Below, piece after piece: positions 15,846 through 24,446 of a stretch of 64,000 nucleotides of DNA. Every line of letters begins with the position of its first letter. Position 1 is the first letter of the stretch. This stretch comes from RYN-230 sp963723595. GTDB lineage: Bacteria > Actinomycetota > Actinomycetes > Streptosporangiales > Streptosporangiaceae. The translations under genes and the position numbers were made by a program. The stretch lies in NCBI GenBank assembly GCA_963723595.1, contig CAVRRQ010000002.1, positions 1,302,001 to 1,366,000 on the forward strand. Reading direction: 5' to 3'. The notes beneath the pieces were generated by a model. It had not been told where the DNA came from. It did no database searches and saw nothing but the letters and a program-made list of their open reading frames with translations.

Positions 15846-18482
15846 TCAGAGCAGATGCAGATCGACTGCCCGCTCGATGGCCTCCGTGCGTGAGGCCACC
15901 CCGAGCTTCTGGTAGATGGAACGGAGGTGGGTCTTCACCGTGTTGCGCGACACGTAGAGAGTGGCGGCCATCTGCAGGTAGGTGCTGGTCGGCAAGAGTT
16001 CCAGGATGCGTACTTCAGCAGCGGTCAGCTGCTCGGCCGGCATGCGTCCGGAGTTGGCGGTCCAGGGCTGGGCGGCGTGCACTTCGAGGGCCGCGGCGGT
16101 CAGCTGCTCGGTGAACCGGTCCGGCCGCCCGGGCGCCGCATGCTCGATCAGGTACCTCGTAACCTGCGGCGCCGTCGTGACGACCGTGTTGAGGAAGCCC
16201 CCTTCGCGAGCCGTTCGGAGGGCATCGCCGAGGATGCCTGCGGCCATCGGGTCGCTGCGCTCGATCGCGGCGGCCGCGAGGAGGAGCTGACGTACCAGGG
16301 CACGCCGGGCCGTCAGCTCACCCAGTGACGGCGGCTGCAGGTATTCCTGTGCGGCGCGGTAGTCACCCGAGGCCAGCGAGATCCTGGCCAGCAGCAACCC
16401 GCGAGAGGCCGCGGGCAGCCCGCTCCCGAGCTCGGCCGGGGTGTGCAGGTCGCCAAGGGAGAGGCGCAGCAGCGCCTCCAGCTTATCGGCCCGGGCCAGC
16501 AGTGCCGGCGTGGCTCCAGGCAGAACGTGCCGGGCCGCATCAATGGTCGCCAGCGCCTCCCGGACCTGCCCGCGGGCCGCCCAGATCCCGGCCCGGTCCA
16601 GCAGGGCCAGGAACTCGAAGAGGGGACGCCGCCGCTCCGATATCGAGAGCACTTGCTCGGTGATCTGCTCGGCGGTGTCGAGGTCGCGCTGCTCCAGGGC
16701 GAGGCTGGCCAGGGTGCGCAGGTGATCCACGGCGAAGAAATGCTGATCGAATCCGAGCCGCCGGGCCGCCGCGGCAGCGGCCTGGGCGGCGGCGGCGGCC
16801 TCAGCCAGGCGGCCGGCCTGGACCCAGGTCAGCGCCTGGGCTCCGGGCACCAGCACCAGCTTGGCCGGTTCCGGAATCGAGGACGTGGCCAGGGCGGCGG
16901 CAGCCTCGCACTCGACGGCCTGAATGTCGTCCAGGCACGGGTAGACCCGCAGCAGCATCAGCGGGACGGCGGCGTTCCACTCGTCAGTGAGCCGGGTCTC
17001 CTGCTGGATGTCCCGCGCGATGAGGGCCTCGGCTATGGCCTTGTCCAGCTGGCCGGTCACCGCGTAGTGGAATGACCGCATCGCCGCGAACCGGGCCGCG
17101 TGCCTCGAGTCCGGCGGCGCCCGCAGCTGGGCGCGCTCGAGCAGATCAAGGTACTGCCCGCCACGAGCCGTGTCACCCGACAGCAGCAGGTCAGCGGCCA
17201 GGCCTAGCAGTTGCTCAGGCGCATCGGCCAGAAGCGCGGGGTCGACGATGCTCAGATCTAGTGGTGCCGGCAGCCCCGGCTCCGACAGGAAGTCGGTCAC
17301 TACCCGGTCCTGCAACAGGGCCAGGGCCCGGCCGGGCTGCCGTGCGGTCAGGAAGTGGCGCGCCGCGCGCCGGGTGTCACCCGAGGCAACGAACCATCCG
17401 GCCGCCCGCAGCTGCAGCACCTGCTCCCGGTCCCGGTCCCTGGCCCGCAGCTCCGCATTTAGCAGCTGGCGCACCAGAGGGTGATACCGGAAGCTGGTCT
17501 GGTCATCATCCAGGGCCACCAGGAACAGGCTGGCCGTGTCAATACTGCGCAGCAGCACCGCCGCGTCAGGCCTCCCGGTGACGGCTGCGCACGCGCCCGC
17601 GGTCAGCTCGTCGAGGACCGAGATGTCGAGCATGAACCGGGCCACCTCGGGTGGCTGCTGATCGAGGACCTCGGAGATGAAGTACTCGGCGATCGCGGGG
17701 CCGCGCACCTCAGGCGTCTGCTCCACCCGTGCCGGGTCGCCGGTGCTGCGCAGCGACAGCGCCGCCATCTGCAGCGCCGCAGCCCACCCCTCGCTGCGCT
17801 GGTGCAGCAGCGCCAGGTCAGCATCGGCCACCTCAGCGCCGAAGTTCGCCAGCAGGTCGTGGCTTTCGGCCAGGGAGAAAAACAGGTCACGGTTGCGGAG
17901 CTCGCACAACTCACCCGACATCCGCAGCCGGTGCAGCCGCAGCGGCGGGTCACTACGGCTGGCCAGCACCAGCTGGGCGGTCCCGGCGGGCCAGCATTCG
18001 ACCAGATCGGTCATGTCCCTGGCGACCGCAGCCGCGGTGGCATGGAAATCGTCCACAATGATGGCCGACCCGGCGGGCAGTCTCGCGGCATCGTTCGCGA
18101 TCGACGCGATGACGTCGGCTGACATGGTGCTGTCCATCGCGAGCAGCTCGGCGGCATCGGCGCCGAACCCCGGCGATATGGTCCGGGGGGCTTCGATGAA
18201 GCCGGCCCAGAAGCGGGCCGGGCCGGAGTCCGCTTCATCGCACGACAGCCAGGAAGTAGTGCCGGGCGGTCGTGCCGCCGCCCAGCTCGACAAGAGCACG
18301 CTCTTGCCCGCCCCAGCTGGCCCCACGACGACGGTCAGGCGCTGGCCTGTCCCGGCCGTCAGCCGGTCATGCAGCACCGATCGGGTGACGAGCGTGGCGG
18401 GAAGGGTCGTCGGCCGGAATTTCATCCGGGCGAACCGTGCACGCTGCGAAGCTCCGCCTCCCGTTACCGCGGTCTGTACCAC
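15846..18482 (-). CDS. LuxR-family LAL (MalT-like) ATP-dependent regulator
   Basis: An 878-residue large ATP-binding regulator. The N-terminal AAA/NB-ARC-like ATPase has Walker A VVGPAGAGKS near residue 54 and Walker B AIIVDDFH near 144. The middle is a TPR-like helical sensor region rich in alanine. The C-terminus (about 815-878) is a LuxR helix-turn-helix: LTAAEVRILELLPTSTYLQMA and VSRNTVKTHLRSIYQKLGVASRTEAI. It is convergent with ppk2, 24 bases apart. It sits inside the region carrying ten TCACCC/GGGTGA palindromes and is one candidate to bind them, though this is inference. A perfect palindrome lies 68 bases upstream of its GTG start. Confidence 0.88.
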   Translation of the reverse strand: MVQTAVTGGGASQRARFARMKFRPTTLPATLVTRSVLHDRLTAGTGQRLTVVVGPAGAGKSVLLSSWAAARPPGTTSWLSCDEADSGPARFWAGFIEAPRTISPGFGADAAELLAMDSTMSADVIASIANDAARLPAGSAIIVDDFHATAAAVARDMTDLVECWPAGTAQLVLASRSDPPLRLHRLRMSGELCELRNRDLFFSLAESHDLLANFGAEVADADLALLHQRSEGWAAALQMAALSLRSTGDPARVEQTPEVRGPAIAEYFISEVLDQQPPEVARFMLDISVLDELTAGACAAVTGRPDAAVLLRSIDTASLFLVALDDDQTSFRYHPLVRQLLNAELRARDRDREQVLQLRAAGWFVASGDTRRAARHFLTARQPGRALALLQDRVVTDFLSEPGLPAPLDLSIVDPALLADAPEQLLGLAADLLLSGDTARGGQYLDLLERAQLRAPPDSRHAARFAAMRSFHYAVTGQLDKAIAEALIARDIQQETRLTDEWNAAVPLMLLRVYPCLDDIQAVECEAAAALATSSIPEPAKLVLVPGAQALTWVQAGRLAEAAAAAQAAAAAARRLGFDQHFFAVDHLRTLASLALEQRDLDTAEQITEQVLSISERRRPLFEFLALLDRAGIWAARGQVREALATIDAARHVLPGATPALLARADKLEALLRLSLGDLHTPAELGSGLPAASRGLLLARISLASGDYRAAQEYLQPPSLGELTARRALVRQLLLAAAAIERSDPMAAGILGDALRTAREGGFLNTVVTTAPQVTRYLIEHAAPGRPDRFTEQLTAAALEVHAAQPWTANSGRMPAEQLTAAEVRILELLPTSTYLQMAATLYVSRNTVKTHLRSIYQKLGVASRTEAIERAVDLHLL

Positions 18483-18867
18483 GATGACCCCGCCCGTAGC
18501 TTCGGCTAATGCCAGTAATGTCTAAGCAAAGCGGGCGTGGACCCATGCAGGCAGGGCCAAGGTCCCTGCCGATGAGGCCAGGCCCTGGCGCCCCCGCCAG
18601 GTGATGACGCGGAAGCCAAGTCGTTGACATCGAACAGGTCCACGCTGCTCTTTCAACTCACCCATCGACCGTTCAAACCACTGCCGGGGTCTGGAGCAGC
18701 ACTCAGGTGTAATGGTAGCAAAATTAGAGTAAAGCCGACATGGAGCCCAGGCAGGAAGGGACCAACATCACTGCCGATGAGGCATGGGCTCTGGCCAGGC
18801 GCAAACCAGCTGTCAGGCGCCCAACTCCCCCTCCAGGTGCGGACCAGTGCCGCAGCGACTGTCGGGG
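18483..18867. other. intergenic region upstream of the LAL gene
   Basis: About 385 bases without a credible gene. It holds a perfect palindrome (18550-18570) and a repeated 13-mer, CTGCCGATGAGGC, at 18566-18578 and 18771-18783 in partly similar surroundings. AT content is higher than average around 18700-18740. Confidence 0.5.
18550..18570. promoter_or_regulatory. perfect palindrome before the LAL gene
   Basis: GGCAGGG-CCAAGGT-CCCTGCC, two seven-base arms with a seven-base spacer, 68 bases upstream of the LAL start codon on the minus strand. A regulator site or autoregulatory operator is possible; it is unrelated to the TCACCC/GGGTGA sites. Confidence 0.5.
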
Positions 18868-19221
18868 TCAAGCCCTCGGCACGCCGGCCGCGGCGGCTGC
18901 TTCAAGGGAGGGGTACATCGGGATTAGCCGGTCGAGCCCGTTGACACTGAGGACCCGCCGGACCATGGGGGCGATCACCACCAGCAGCATCTGCGTGCCG
19001 CTGACCAGGGCACGCTGGTAGGCACGCGCCATCACCTGAGCACCCGCGTGATCACACGAGACTGTCGGTGTCAGATCCACGATCAGCGCATTGGCGCCGC
19101 GATTGATGACGGACAGCAGTTCCTCGCGTATCTGGCCGGCATTGGACACATCAACGTGCTCCGGGAGGCTCACGACTGCCTGCCGCCCCGTCCACGCCAC
19201 GGAGTGGATGTCCTCAAACAC
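18868..19221 (-). CDS. STAS-domain anti-sigma-factor antagonist-like protein
   Basis: A 117-residue single STAS domain: AVVSLPEHVDVSNAGQIREELLSVI, then ALIVDLTPTVSCDHAGAQVMARAYQRA and a final helix. In SpoIIAA/RsbV-type antagonists the loop D-S-x-G carries the phosphorylated serine; here the position is histidine (CDHAG near residue 57). The protein therefore may not be switched by serine phosphorylation and could bind its anti-sigma partner constitutively, or have another role. Start is GTG 19221. It lies 54 bases downstream of the 73-residue gene on the same strand, so the two may be co-transcribed from site 3. Confidence 0.8.
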   Translation of the reverse strand: MFEDIHSVAWTGRQAVVSLPEHVDVSNAGQIREELLSVINRGANALIVDLTPTVSCDHAGAQVMARAYQRALVSGTQMLLVVIAPMVRRVLSVNGLDRLIPMYPSLEAAAAAGVPRA

Positions 19222-19275
19222 GGCAGGAACCCAGGCAGGCGCATAGTGGTCCCGCGTCCTGGCCTGCGAGGTCAG

Positions 19276-19497
19276 TCATGGCGCTGGTGGTGGCGCTATG
19301 CGGTGCACGTCGATCACTTCGAGGCCGAGGCCGGTGATCCGCTGCATGAGCCCGGAAAGGGCGCCCTGATCGGGTAGCTCGGCGTGCAGGGTTGTCGTGT
19401 CCGGGCCTATGGTGACTCCGCAGTCATCGAATTCCGTGCGCAGCGTGGCGCTGGCCTGGCCCCTGAAAGTGATCTCATATGCCTGTGATTGCAGCAA
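19276..19497 (-). CDS. small conserved protein (73 residues), paralogue 1
   Basis: A 73-residue protein without signal peptide or membrane segment: QAYEITFRGQASATLRTEFDDCGVTIGPDTTTLHAELPDQGALSGLMQRITGLGLEVIDVHR. The alternating strand-helix pattern suggests a small ferredoxin-like or ACT-like fold with a C-terminal beta strand. A close paralogue is at 23277-23495. Both are preceded by a TCACCC/GGGTGA palindrome 76-90 bases upstream (centre to start) with the extended flank GATGAC. Function unknown; the conserved length and duplicated regulation argue that it is a real gene. Confidence 0.75.
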   Translation of the reverse strand: MLQSQAYEITFRGQASATLRTEFDDCGVTIGPDTTTLHAELPDQGALSGLMQRITGLGLEVIDVHRIAPPPAP

Positions 19498-19564
19498 AAT
19501 TGCGCCCCGAAGTCTGCTGATTCATCCTGTCCTGCCAGCGTCTGTCACGGCCGGGTCTGCGTCA

Positions 19565-19582
19565 TCACCCGTCCGAGGGTGA
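19565..19582. promoter_or_regulatory. TCACCC-N6-GGGTGA site 3
   Basis: On the minus strand TCACCC-TCGGAC-GGGTGATGACGC. Its centre is 76 bases upstream of the 73-residue gene starting at 19497. It matches site 6, which serves the paralogue. Confidence 0.78.
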
Positions 19583-19600
19583 CCCCGGGACCTGGCGGTC

Positions 19601-20254
19601 TTAGCTGATGATCAGGTTGATGCTGTTGGCGATAAGCCAGAAGCCGAGGATCAGGCTTCCCCAGATGATCACCTGATCCGTGTGCGCGTCTATCCAGGTC
19701 CTGAACCCGGCCAGGAGTACCTGGCTCTTACCTGGCCTGATGCCCGCGTAGATCTCCATCGCAAGGTAGGACGCCGAACCCAGGACGCAGAACAGGAACA
19801 GCGCCAGGTAGCTCTGCGCACTGGACAGTCTGGCTTCCATGACCGTGGCAGCGCCCGCGCCGATCAGGCCCCACGGCTGCAGAACGCACGCCAGGCCCAT
19901 GGCATACCACGGGGACATGCTGTCCACATGCGCCTGCCACTTCGGCGGCTTCTTCGCTTTCTTCGGCCGCCCTCTCCTGCGGCGCTGCCGGATCGCAATC
20001 GCGACCAGGATGACCCCAATGACGATCTTCACCGCCAGCCCCGCGAGCGAGGGCGCCGTGTCCGGCTTGGGGGGATTGTTGCCCGTGGCGAGCACCGTGA
20101 CCGAGACCACGATCGCCAGGGACGCCAGCCACCCGAACACGAAGGCTGCACCCTTGGTGACGCCGCGCTTGGAGGGCAGCACGACGAGGAAGGCCATCAA
20201 CGGCAGTGGGTCGAGCGCTACCGCCACGCCGATCAGAACCAGGTTGAGCGCCAC
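19601..20254 (-). CDS. GAP-family (SfLAP-like) membrane protein
   Basis: About 217 residues with six hydrophobic segments. VALNLVLIGVAVALDPLPLMAFLVVLPSKRGVTKGAAFVFGW at the N-terminus and a basic central loop (RQRRRRGRPKKAKKPPKW) match the GAP family, related to the Mycobacterium Gap protein implicated in glycopeptidolipid transport. It is an integral membrane protein of uncertain role. GTG 20254 is preferred over GTG 20275 because GGGAAAGG precedes it. It lies just upstream of the 73-residue gene on the same strand, separated by site 3. Confidence 0.75.
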   Translation of the reverse strand: MALNLVLIGVAVALDPLPLMAFLVVLPSKRGVTKGAAFVFGWLASLAIVVSVTVLATGNNPPKPDTAPSLAGLAVKIVIGVILVAIAIRQRRRRGRPKKAKKPPKWQAHVDSMSPWYAMGLACVLQPWGLIGAGAATVMEARLSSAQSYLALFLFCVLGSASYLAMEIYAGIRPGKSQVLLAGFRTWIDAHTDQVIIWGSLILGFWLIANSINLIIS

Positions 20255-20300
20255 GGCCGACCTTTCCCTTCTCACCCAGGCGCCGCCACTGCGGCGTGCA

Positions 20301-21808
20301 TCAGGGTGCTGATGACCGTGTCTGTGGTATCACGCCGGAATCTGCTGGCTCTGGGGGCTGGGCTGGCTGGCGGGGGATGAGGACGGCGAGGACCAGGCCG
20401 ATGAGGGCGATCACGAGCATGATGGTGAGGGCGACGGCGAAGGGCTGCCCTTTGGGAAGGGTGACGGCTACCAGCACCGAGCCGACGAGAGCGGTGCCCA
20501 GTGAGGATCCCCAGGTTGGAGACACTGCGGGACAGTCCGGAGATCTCACCCTGATCGTCGTCGGGGAAGCTGGACTGGACCACGTTGACCGACGAGGTCA
20601 GCATCACCCCCACCCCGGCGCCGAACAACAGCAGCCCCGGTATCCACCGCCAGATGCCCGCGTTCGCCCGGACCAGGGCCAGCAGCAAGATCATGCCGGC
20701 CGCGGTGGCCAGGAACCCGGCGATGATCAGCCATCGCTGGGGATGGCGCCGGGCGAACCGGTCCGCACCCGCGGAGGCGGCCAGGATCCCGATCGTGGCC
20801 GGGGTGAGCAGCAGGCCGGTCTGGATCGCGTTGTAGCCGTTGACCTCCTGCAGGTAGACCGAGACGGTGAAGAACGACCCTTGCAGGATCAGCCACTGGA
20901 TGGTCTGGGTCCCCAGCCCCAGGTTGGAGACCTTGTTGCGGAACAGCCGCAGCGGCAGCAGCACGTCGCGGCCCTTGCGTTCCGCGGACCGGGTGTGCAG
21001 GAAGAACCACAGCAGGAACAGCGCACCGATGGCCACGAATATCCAGACCGGGGAGATCGAGCCCTTCGGGATGACGACGGTGTTACCGATCTTGCACGCC
21101 TGCCGTGACACCAGGAAGCCGTAGGTGCGGGACTGCAGCAGCCCGAGCACCACGAAAAACAGCCCGGCTGCGGACAGCACCGCGCCGGTGAGGTCGAAGT
21201 GAGGCGTGGGCCCGGTCCGGGCCGGGTCGGTGATCTTGCGGGGCAGGAAGGCGATCCAGGCCACCACCAGGACCTGGAGGGCGAACGACGCACGCCAGCT
21301 GATGGCGCTGGTAACCAGGCCGCCGACCAGCGGCCCGGCTGCGGCGCCCAGGCCACCTGCGCCGCTGACCACCCCGAAATACCGGGCCCGCGACCTGATG
21401 TCGGGGAAGGTCACGGTGACCAGGATGTAGATGGGCGGGATCATCAGGGCCGAGCCCACCCCCTCCCAGCAGCGAGTACCCGCCGATCAGCAGCGGCAGT
21501 CCTTGCGGCAACGCCGCGAGCAGGCCCCCGATCCCGTAGACGATCAGGCCCAGCACAAAGCACCGTTTGCGGCCCCAGATGTCGGTCAGCTTGCTGCCCG
21601 GGATCATCAGCGCCGCCATGGTCAGCGTGAACAGCGTGATCGCCGTCTGCACGCCAGCCACGGTGGTCCCCAGGTCCTGGGCGATGGCGGAGATGGCCAC
21701 GTTCATCTTCGTAGCCGCATAACTGGCGATGAACTGGGCCAGCGCCAGCGGCAAGATCATCGCCCGCGCCGCGGCATCAGCCTTGGACCTACCCGGGTCA
21801 GTCATCAC
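20301..21808 (-). pseudogene. DHA2-type MFS transporter with two frameshifts
   Basis: Three minus-strand segments together form one 14-helix MFS exporter of about 500 residues: N-terminal segment to GGYSLLGG, middle segment from VGSALMIPPIYILVTVTFPD to RSVSNLG, and C-terminal segment SSLGTALVGSVLVAVTLPKG onward. The first shift falls in a G-run near 21465 (one G too many), the second near 20507 (one extra base). MFS motif A is recognisable as GSKLTDIWGRKR. Either two real single-base insertions have inactivated the gene or these are base-calling errors in homopolymers. The substrate is unknown. Confidence 0.78.
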
Positions 21809-21865
21809 CGCCTCTCATCTGCACCTGCGTATAAAGCCTTCCCGTGCGGCGCATCTCCGGTGCTC

Positions 21866-22366
21866 CTACTGCGCACCCGCCTGCCCCCCGTGCAAGGCGT
21901 CCTGGAGCTCCTTCTCGTCCTCCTTGGACAGGGAGGTCTTGAGCACTGTGCCCCCGTACCTGCTCATAGCCTCGACGGCCTTATCAGGAGTCACCTTCTC
22001 CAGCATGAGGAACAGCGCCGAGGTCCCGGGCTGGAGCATGCCGCGAACCTGGTCCTGGAACTGCCTGTCGATGGTGGTCTTGGACAGCTTGCCCATGAGA
22101 GCGCCCATTCCGGCCCCTATGGCCAGGCCGAACACCGGGATGAAAAACAGCAGGCCGAACAGGAACCCCCAGAACATGCCCCAGGTAGCTCCGGCGCCGA
22201 CCATGTGATGGGTCGTGCGGACGTGGTAACTGCCGTCTTTGTCCCGGACGATCACCGCTATCGCATCAGGCTGGATGATCAGGTCCTTGGCCAGCCGGTG
22301 CGCCTCATCGGCTGCGGCTGTCGCGGTGGTCTCGTCTGGGTACCCGATGGCGACTAGATCAGCCAT
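21866..22366 (-). CDS. DUF1269-family membrane protein, paralogue 2
   Basis: A 166-residue protein nearly identical in architecture to the DUF1269 gene at 13937-14443 (MADLVAIGYPDETTATAAADEAHRL, glycine-rich membrane hairpin, SALFLMLEKVTPDKAVEAM). ATG 22366 is chosen by alignment with the paralogue; longer frames cross the promoter. Site 4 lies 105 bases upstream. The pair indicates a recent local duplication, with the promoter element kept. Function unknown. Confidence 0.85.
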   Translation of the reverse strand: MADLVAIGYPDETTATAAADEAHRLAKDLIIQPDAIAVIVRDKDGSYHVRTTHHMVGAGATWGMFWGFLFGLLFFIPVFGLAIGAGMGALMGKLSKTTIDRQFQDQVRGMLQPGTSALFLMLEKVTPDKAVEAMSRYGGTVLKTSLSKEDEKELQDALHGGQAGAQ

Positions 22367-22470
22367 GACATCCCCTTCCCATGCACGGTCGCTGTTCTCC
22401 CGACCCGTCCCGGCGCTCTGTCGCGCGCGGGACCCGGTGTTCATTGTGCCGCCGGCATAACAACTATTCC

Positions 22471-22488
22471 TCACCCTGTAGGGGGTGA
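22471..22488. promoter_or_regulatory. TCACCC-N6-GGGTGA site 4
   Basis: TCACCC-TGTAGG-GGGTGA, 105 bases upstream of the DUF1269 paralogue 2. The left flank ATTCC is shared with site 1. Confidence 0.78.
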
Positions 22489-22518
22489 GCGCCAATTCAC
22501 CCCCGCGTAGCGATGGGA

Positions 22519-22536
22519 TCACCCACGAAAGGGTGA
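22519..22536. promoter_or_regulatory. TCACCC-N6-GGGTGA site 5
   Basis: TCACCC-ACGAAA-GGGTGACGACGCCC, centre about 80 bases before the DUF7144 gene on the plus strand. Together with site 4, 48 bases away, it forms a divergent operator pair. Confidence 0.8.
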
Positions 22537-22607
22537 CGACGCCCGAAGGCTGCCCGAACAGGCTGAAGCCGTCAACAGTCCAGACGATTCTGACCTGGGA
22601 GGGCAGC

Positions 22608-23039
22608 ATGTCGTCGTCAACAGCCGCACCCGCCACCGGCAGGGGCGGGCACTACGCGGAACGCCAGGGCTACGGGCTGATTATCTTCGCGTCCGTCCTG
22701 CTGCTGGTAGTTAGCTTCTTCAACCTGATCGACGGCATTGCCGCGGTCGCCAATTCGCACGTGTTCACCGCCCACGCGCACTACGTGTTCGGCGATCTGC
22801 GCACGTGGGGCTGGATCACCCTCATCCTCGGCGTGCTGCAGCTCCTCGCGGCCGGCGGGATCCTGGCGGGCAACCAGCTGGCCCGTTGGTTCGCGGTGGC
22901 CCTGGTCGGGCTCAACGCCATAGGCCAGATGTTCTTCATCCCCGCCTACCCGTTCTGGTCCCTCACGATCATCGCCGTGGACGTAGTCGTCCTGTGGGGG
23001 CTGTGCGTCTACGGCAGCCGCGAAAACCTGGCCTCCTAG
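22608..23039 (+). CDS. DUF7144-family four-helix membrane protein
   Basis: A 143-residue protein with a short polar N-terminus and four transmembrane segments at about residues 25-47, 63-85, 90-108 and 112-133. GYGLIIFASVLLLVVSFFNLIDGIAA is characteristic of the DUF7144 family of actinobacterial membrane proteins. ATG 22608 has GGGAGGGC upstream and fits the distance from site 5. Function is unknown, but members often neighbour stress-response genes. Confidence 0.8.
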   Translation: MSSSTAAPATGRGGHYAERQGYGLIIFASVLLLVVSFFNLIDGIAAVANSHVFTAHAHYVFGDLRTWGWITLILGVLQLLAAGGILAGNQLARWFAVALVGLNAIGQMFFIPAYPFWSLTIIAVDVVVLWGLCVYGSRENLAS

Positions 23040-23178
23040 TAGCCATTGACCATCTCCTCAGATCAGTGTGGCCAATCCGCTCGCCTGACCTGACGACATT
23101 CGACGTTGGCGGTGCTGCGACCGGCCGTCGCCACGGCCAACGTCCATGAAGCACCGGCCTTGGGCAGGAGTCCTTAGG

Positions 23179-23196
23179 TCACCCGCGCGAGGGTGA
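23179..23196. promoter_or_regulatory. TCACCC-N6-GGGTGA site 6
   Basis: TCACCC-GCGCGA-GGGTGATGACAC, centre 90 bases upstream of the 72-residue gene at 23277. The extended flank equals that of site 3. Confidence 0.8.
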
Positions 23197-23276
23197 TGAC
23201 ACAGATACAGCGGCGGGCCACGCTGGCCTGAGGAGTGAACAGTACGCGAACACAAGATGGCTAAGGAATAACCGCA

Positions 23277-23495
23277 GTGAGATCACAGACTTACGAGATC
23301 ACGTTCACTGGGCAGGCGGGCAGCACGCTGCGTGAGGAATTCGACGACTGTGAAGTCACCATAGGTCGCGGTATAACAACTCTCCGCGCCAGGCTGCCCG
23401 ATCAAGAAGCCCTCGCCGGGCTGCTGCAGCGGATCACCGGCCTCGGGCTTGAGGTGATCGATATGCACATCTCGGCGTCGCCGCCCGCACACTGA
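23277..23495 (+). CDS. small conserved protein (72 residues), paralogue 2
   Basis: A 72-residue protein, SQTYEITFTGQAGSTLREEFDDCEVTIGRGITTLRARLPDQEALAGLLQRITGLGLEVIDMH, clearly paralogous to the gene at 19276-19497, with the cysteine and the TGLGLEVID C-terminal strand conserved. GTG 23277 is the natural start. It is the only gene between site 6 and the next gene. A regulatory or ligand-binding function is possible given the ACT-like pattern, but nothing direct is known. Confidence 0.75.
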   Translation: MRSQTYEITFTGQAGSTLREEFDDCEVTIGRGITTLRARLPDQEALAGLLQRITGLGLEVIDMHISASPPAH

Positions 23496-23600
23496 TCCGG
23501 CAGTTACCCAGGCTCGCTCGTGCTGGCCGAAGCACGCCGGAGCAAACTGATCGGCCGCGTACGCATCATGATGCACCGGCAGGCTCAGGAGCAGGTGACG

Positions 23601-24446
23601 ATGACGGCAGCACAGCCTGGCAGCCCGGTCACGGACGGAATCCGCAGTCTCGAGGTGCGCTGGATTTTCCCTGGCCAGCTGGAAACCGTGGTGGCCGGAT
23701 GGTTCGCACGCTTTCCGGCCGAGCTGGAGACCCGCGAGGACGCCTACCTCCTCTCTCCACGCTTGCGCGGCCTTTCGGTGAAGCTCCGCGCAGGCGCGGC
23801 CCTTGAGGTGAAGGCGCACCAGGGGAGCCCGGGAATCCTCGATATGGCGGGCCGCGCTCGCGGCCGCATGGAGTCCTGGCGCAAGTGGTCCTTTCCCTTC
23901 GGCTCCCCCAGCTACGGCGGCCATGACACAGCCGGGTGGAGGCTGATCAGAAAGACCCGGCGCATCAGCCGGTTCCCGCTGACCAGCGCTCCAATCCGGG
24001 TGTGCGGTCAGGGACTGGGTGAGGAAGCAGGGTGCGCGGTGGAACTGACCGAGGTCCTCACCCGTGGCCAGGCCTGGTGGACGCTCGGCTTCGAATCGGT
24101 CGGCCCTCCTCACCTGCTCCGCAGCCAACTCGAGGCCACCGCCGCGCTCGTGTTCGCCGAGACCCTGCCGGGTGAGGCGGAGCCTGGCTTGAATGACTCC
24201 AGATCCTATGCAGAGTGGCTCACCCAATGGCCGGATGCCGGGGATACCTCCCAGGCCTTAGTCCCGGCTTCTGGGCCTGACCGCTTTGACAAACATCCTG
24301 ATCAGGGTGACCCAACTCCGAAAGAGGGTGGCCCGTGGCCCGATCCGCGAGTGCGAGCGTCGAGGTATTTGCCGATCTCCATGCCGACGTGGGCGAGGCG
24401 CCGCACTGGGACCAGCCGAGCAAAACACTGTTATTCGTCAACTTGA
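23601..24446 (+). CDS. hypothetical protein, possibly CYTH-like
   Basis: About 281 residues. The conserved-looking part, SLEVRWIFPGQLETVVAGWF and then LLSPRLRGLSVKLRAGAALEVKAHQGSPG, resembles a beta-rich single-domain actinobacterial family with alternating charged residues as in CYTH-type tunnels, but no catalytic motif (such as ExExK) is visible, so this is tentative. ATG 23601 is chosen because AGGAG lies nine bases upstream. The last 70 or so residues are low-complexity and overlap the SMP-30 relic out of frame by 112 bases, suggesting the original stop was lost. Confidence 0.5.
   Translation: MTAAQPGSPVTDGIRSLEVRWIFPGQLETVVAGWFARFPAELETREDAYLLSPRLRGLSVKLRAGAALEVKAHQGSPGILDMAGRARGRMESWRKWSFPFGSPSYGGHDTAGWRLIRKTRRISRFPLTSAPIRVCGQGLGEEAGCAVELTEVLTRGQAWWTLGFESVGPPHLLRSQLEATAALVFAETLPGEAEPGLNDSRSYAEWLTQWPDAGDTSQALVPASGPDRFDKHPDQGDPTPKEGGPWPDPRVRASRYLPISMPTWARRRTGTSRAKHCYSST

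Noticed and set aside
18550..18790. DosR/DevR-type hypoxia box
   Set aside because: GGTCCC- and GGGACC-like words occur, but the full consensus with its central symmetry is not present; listed only as a palindrome.
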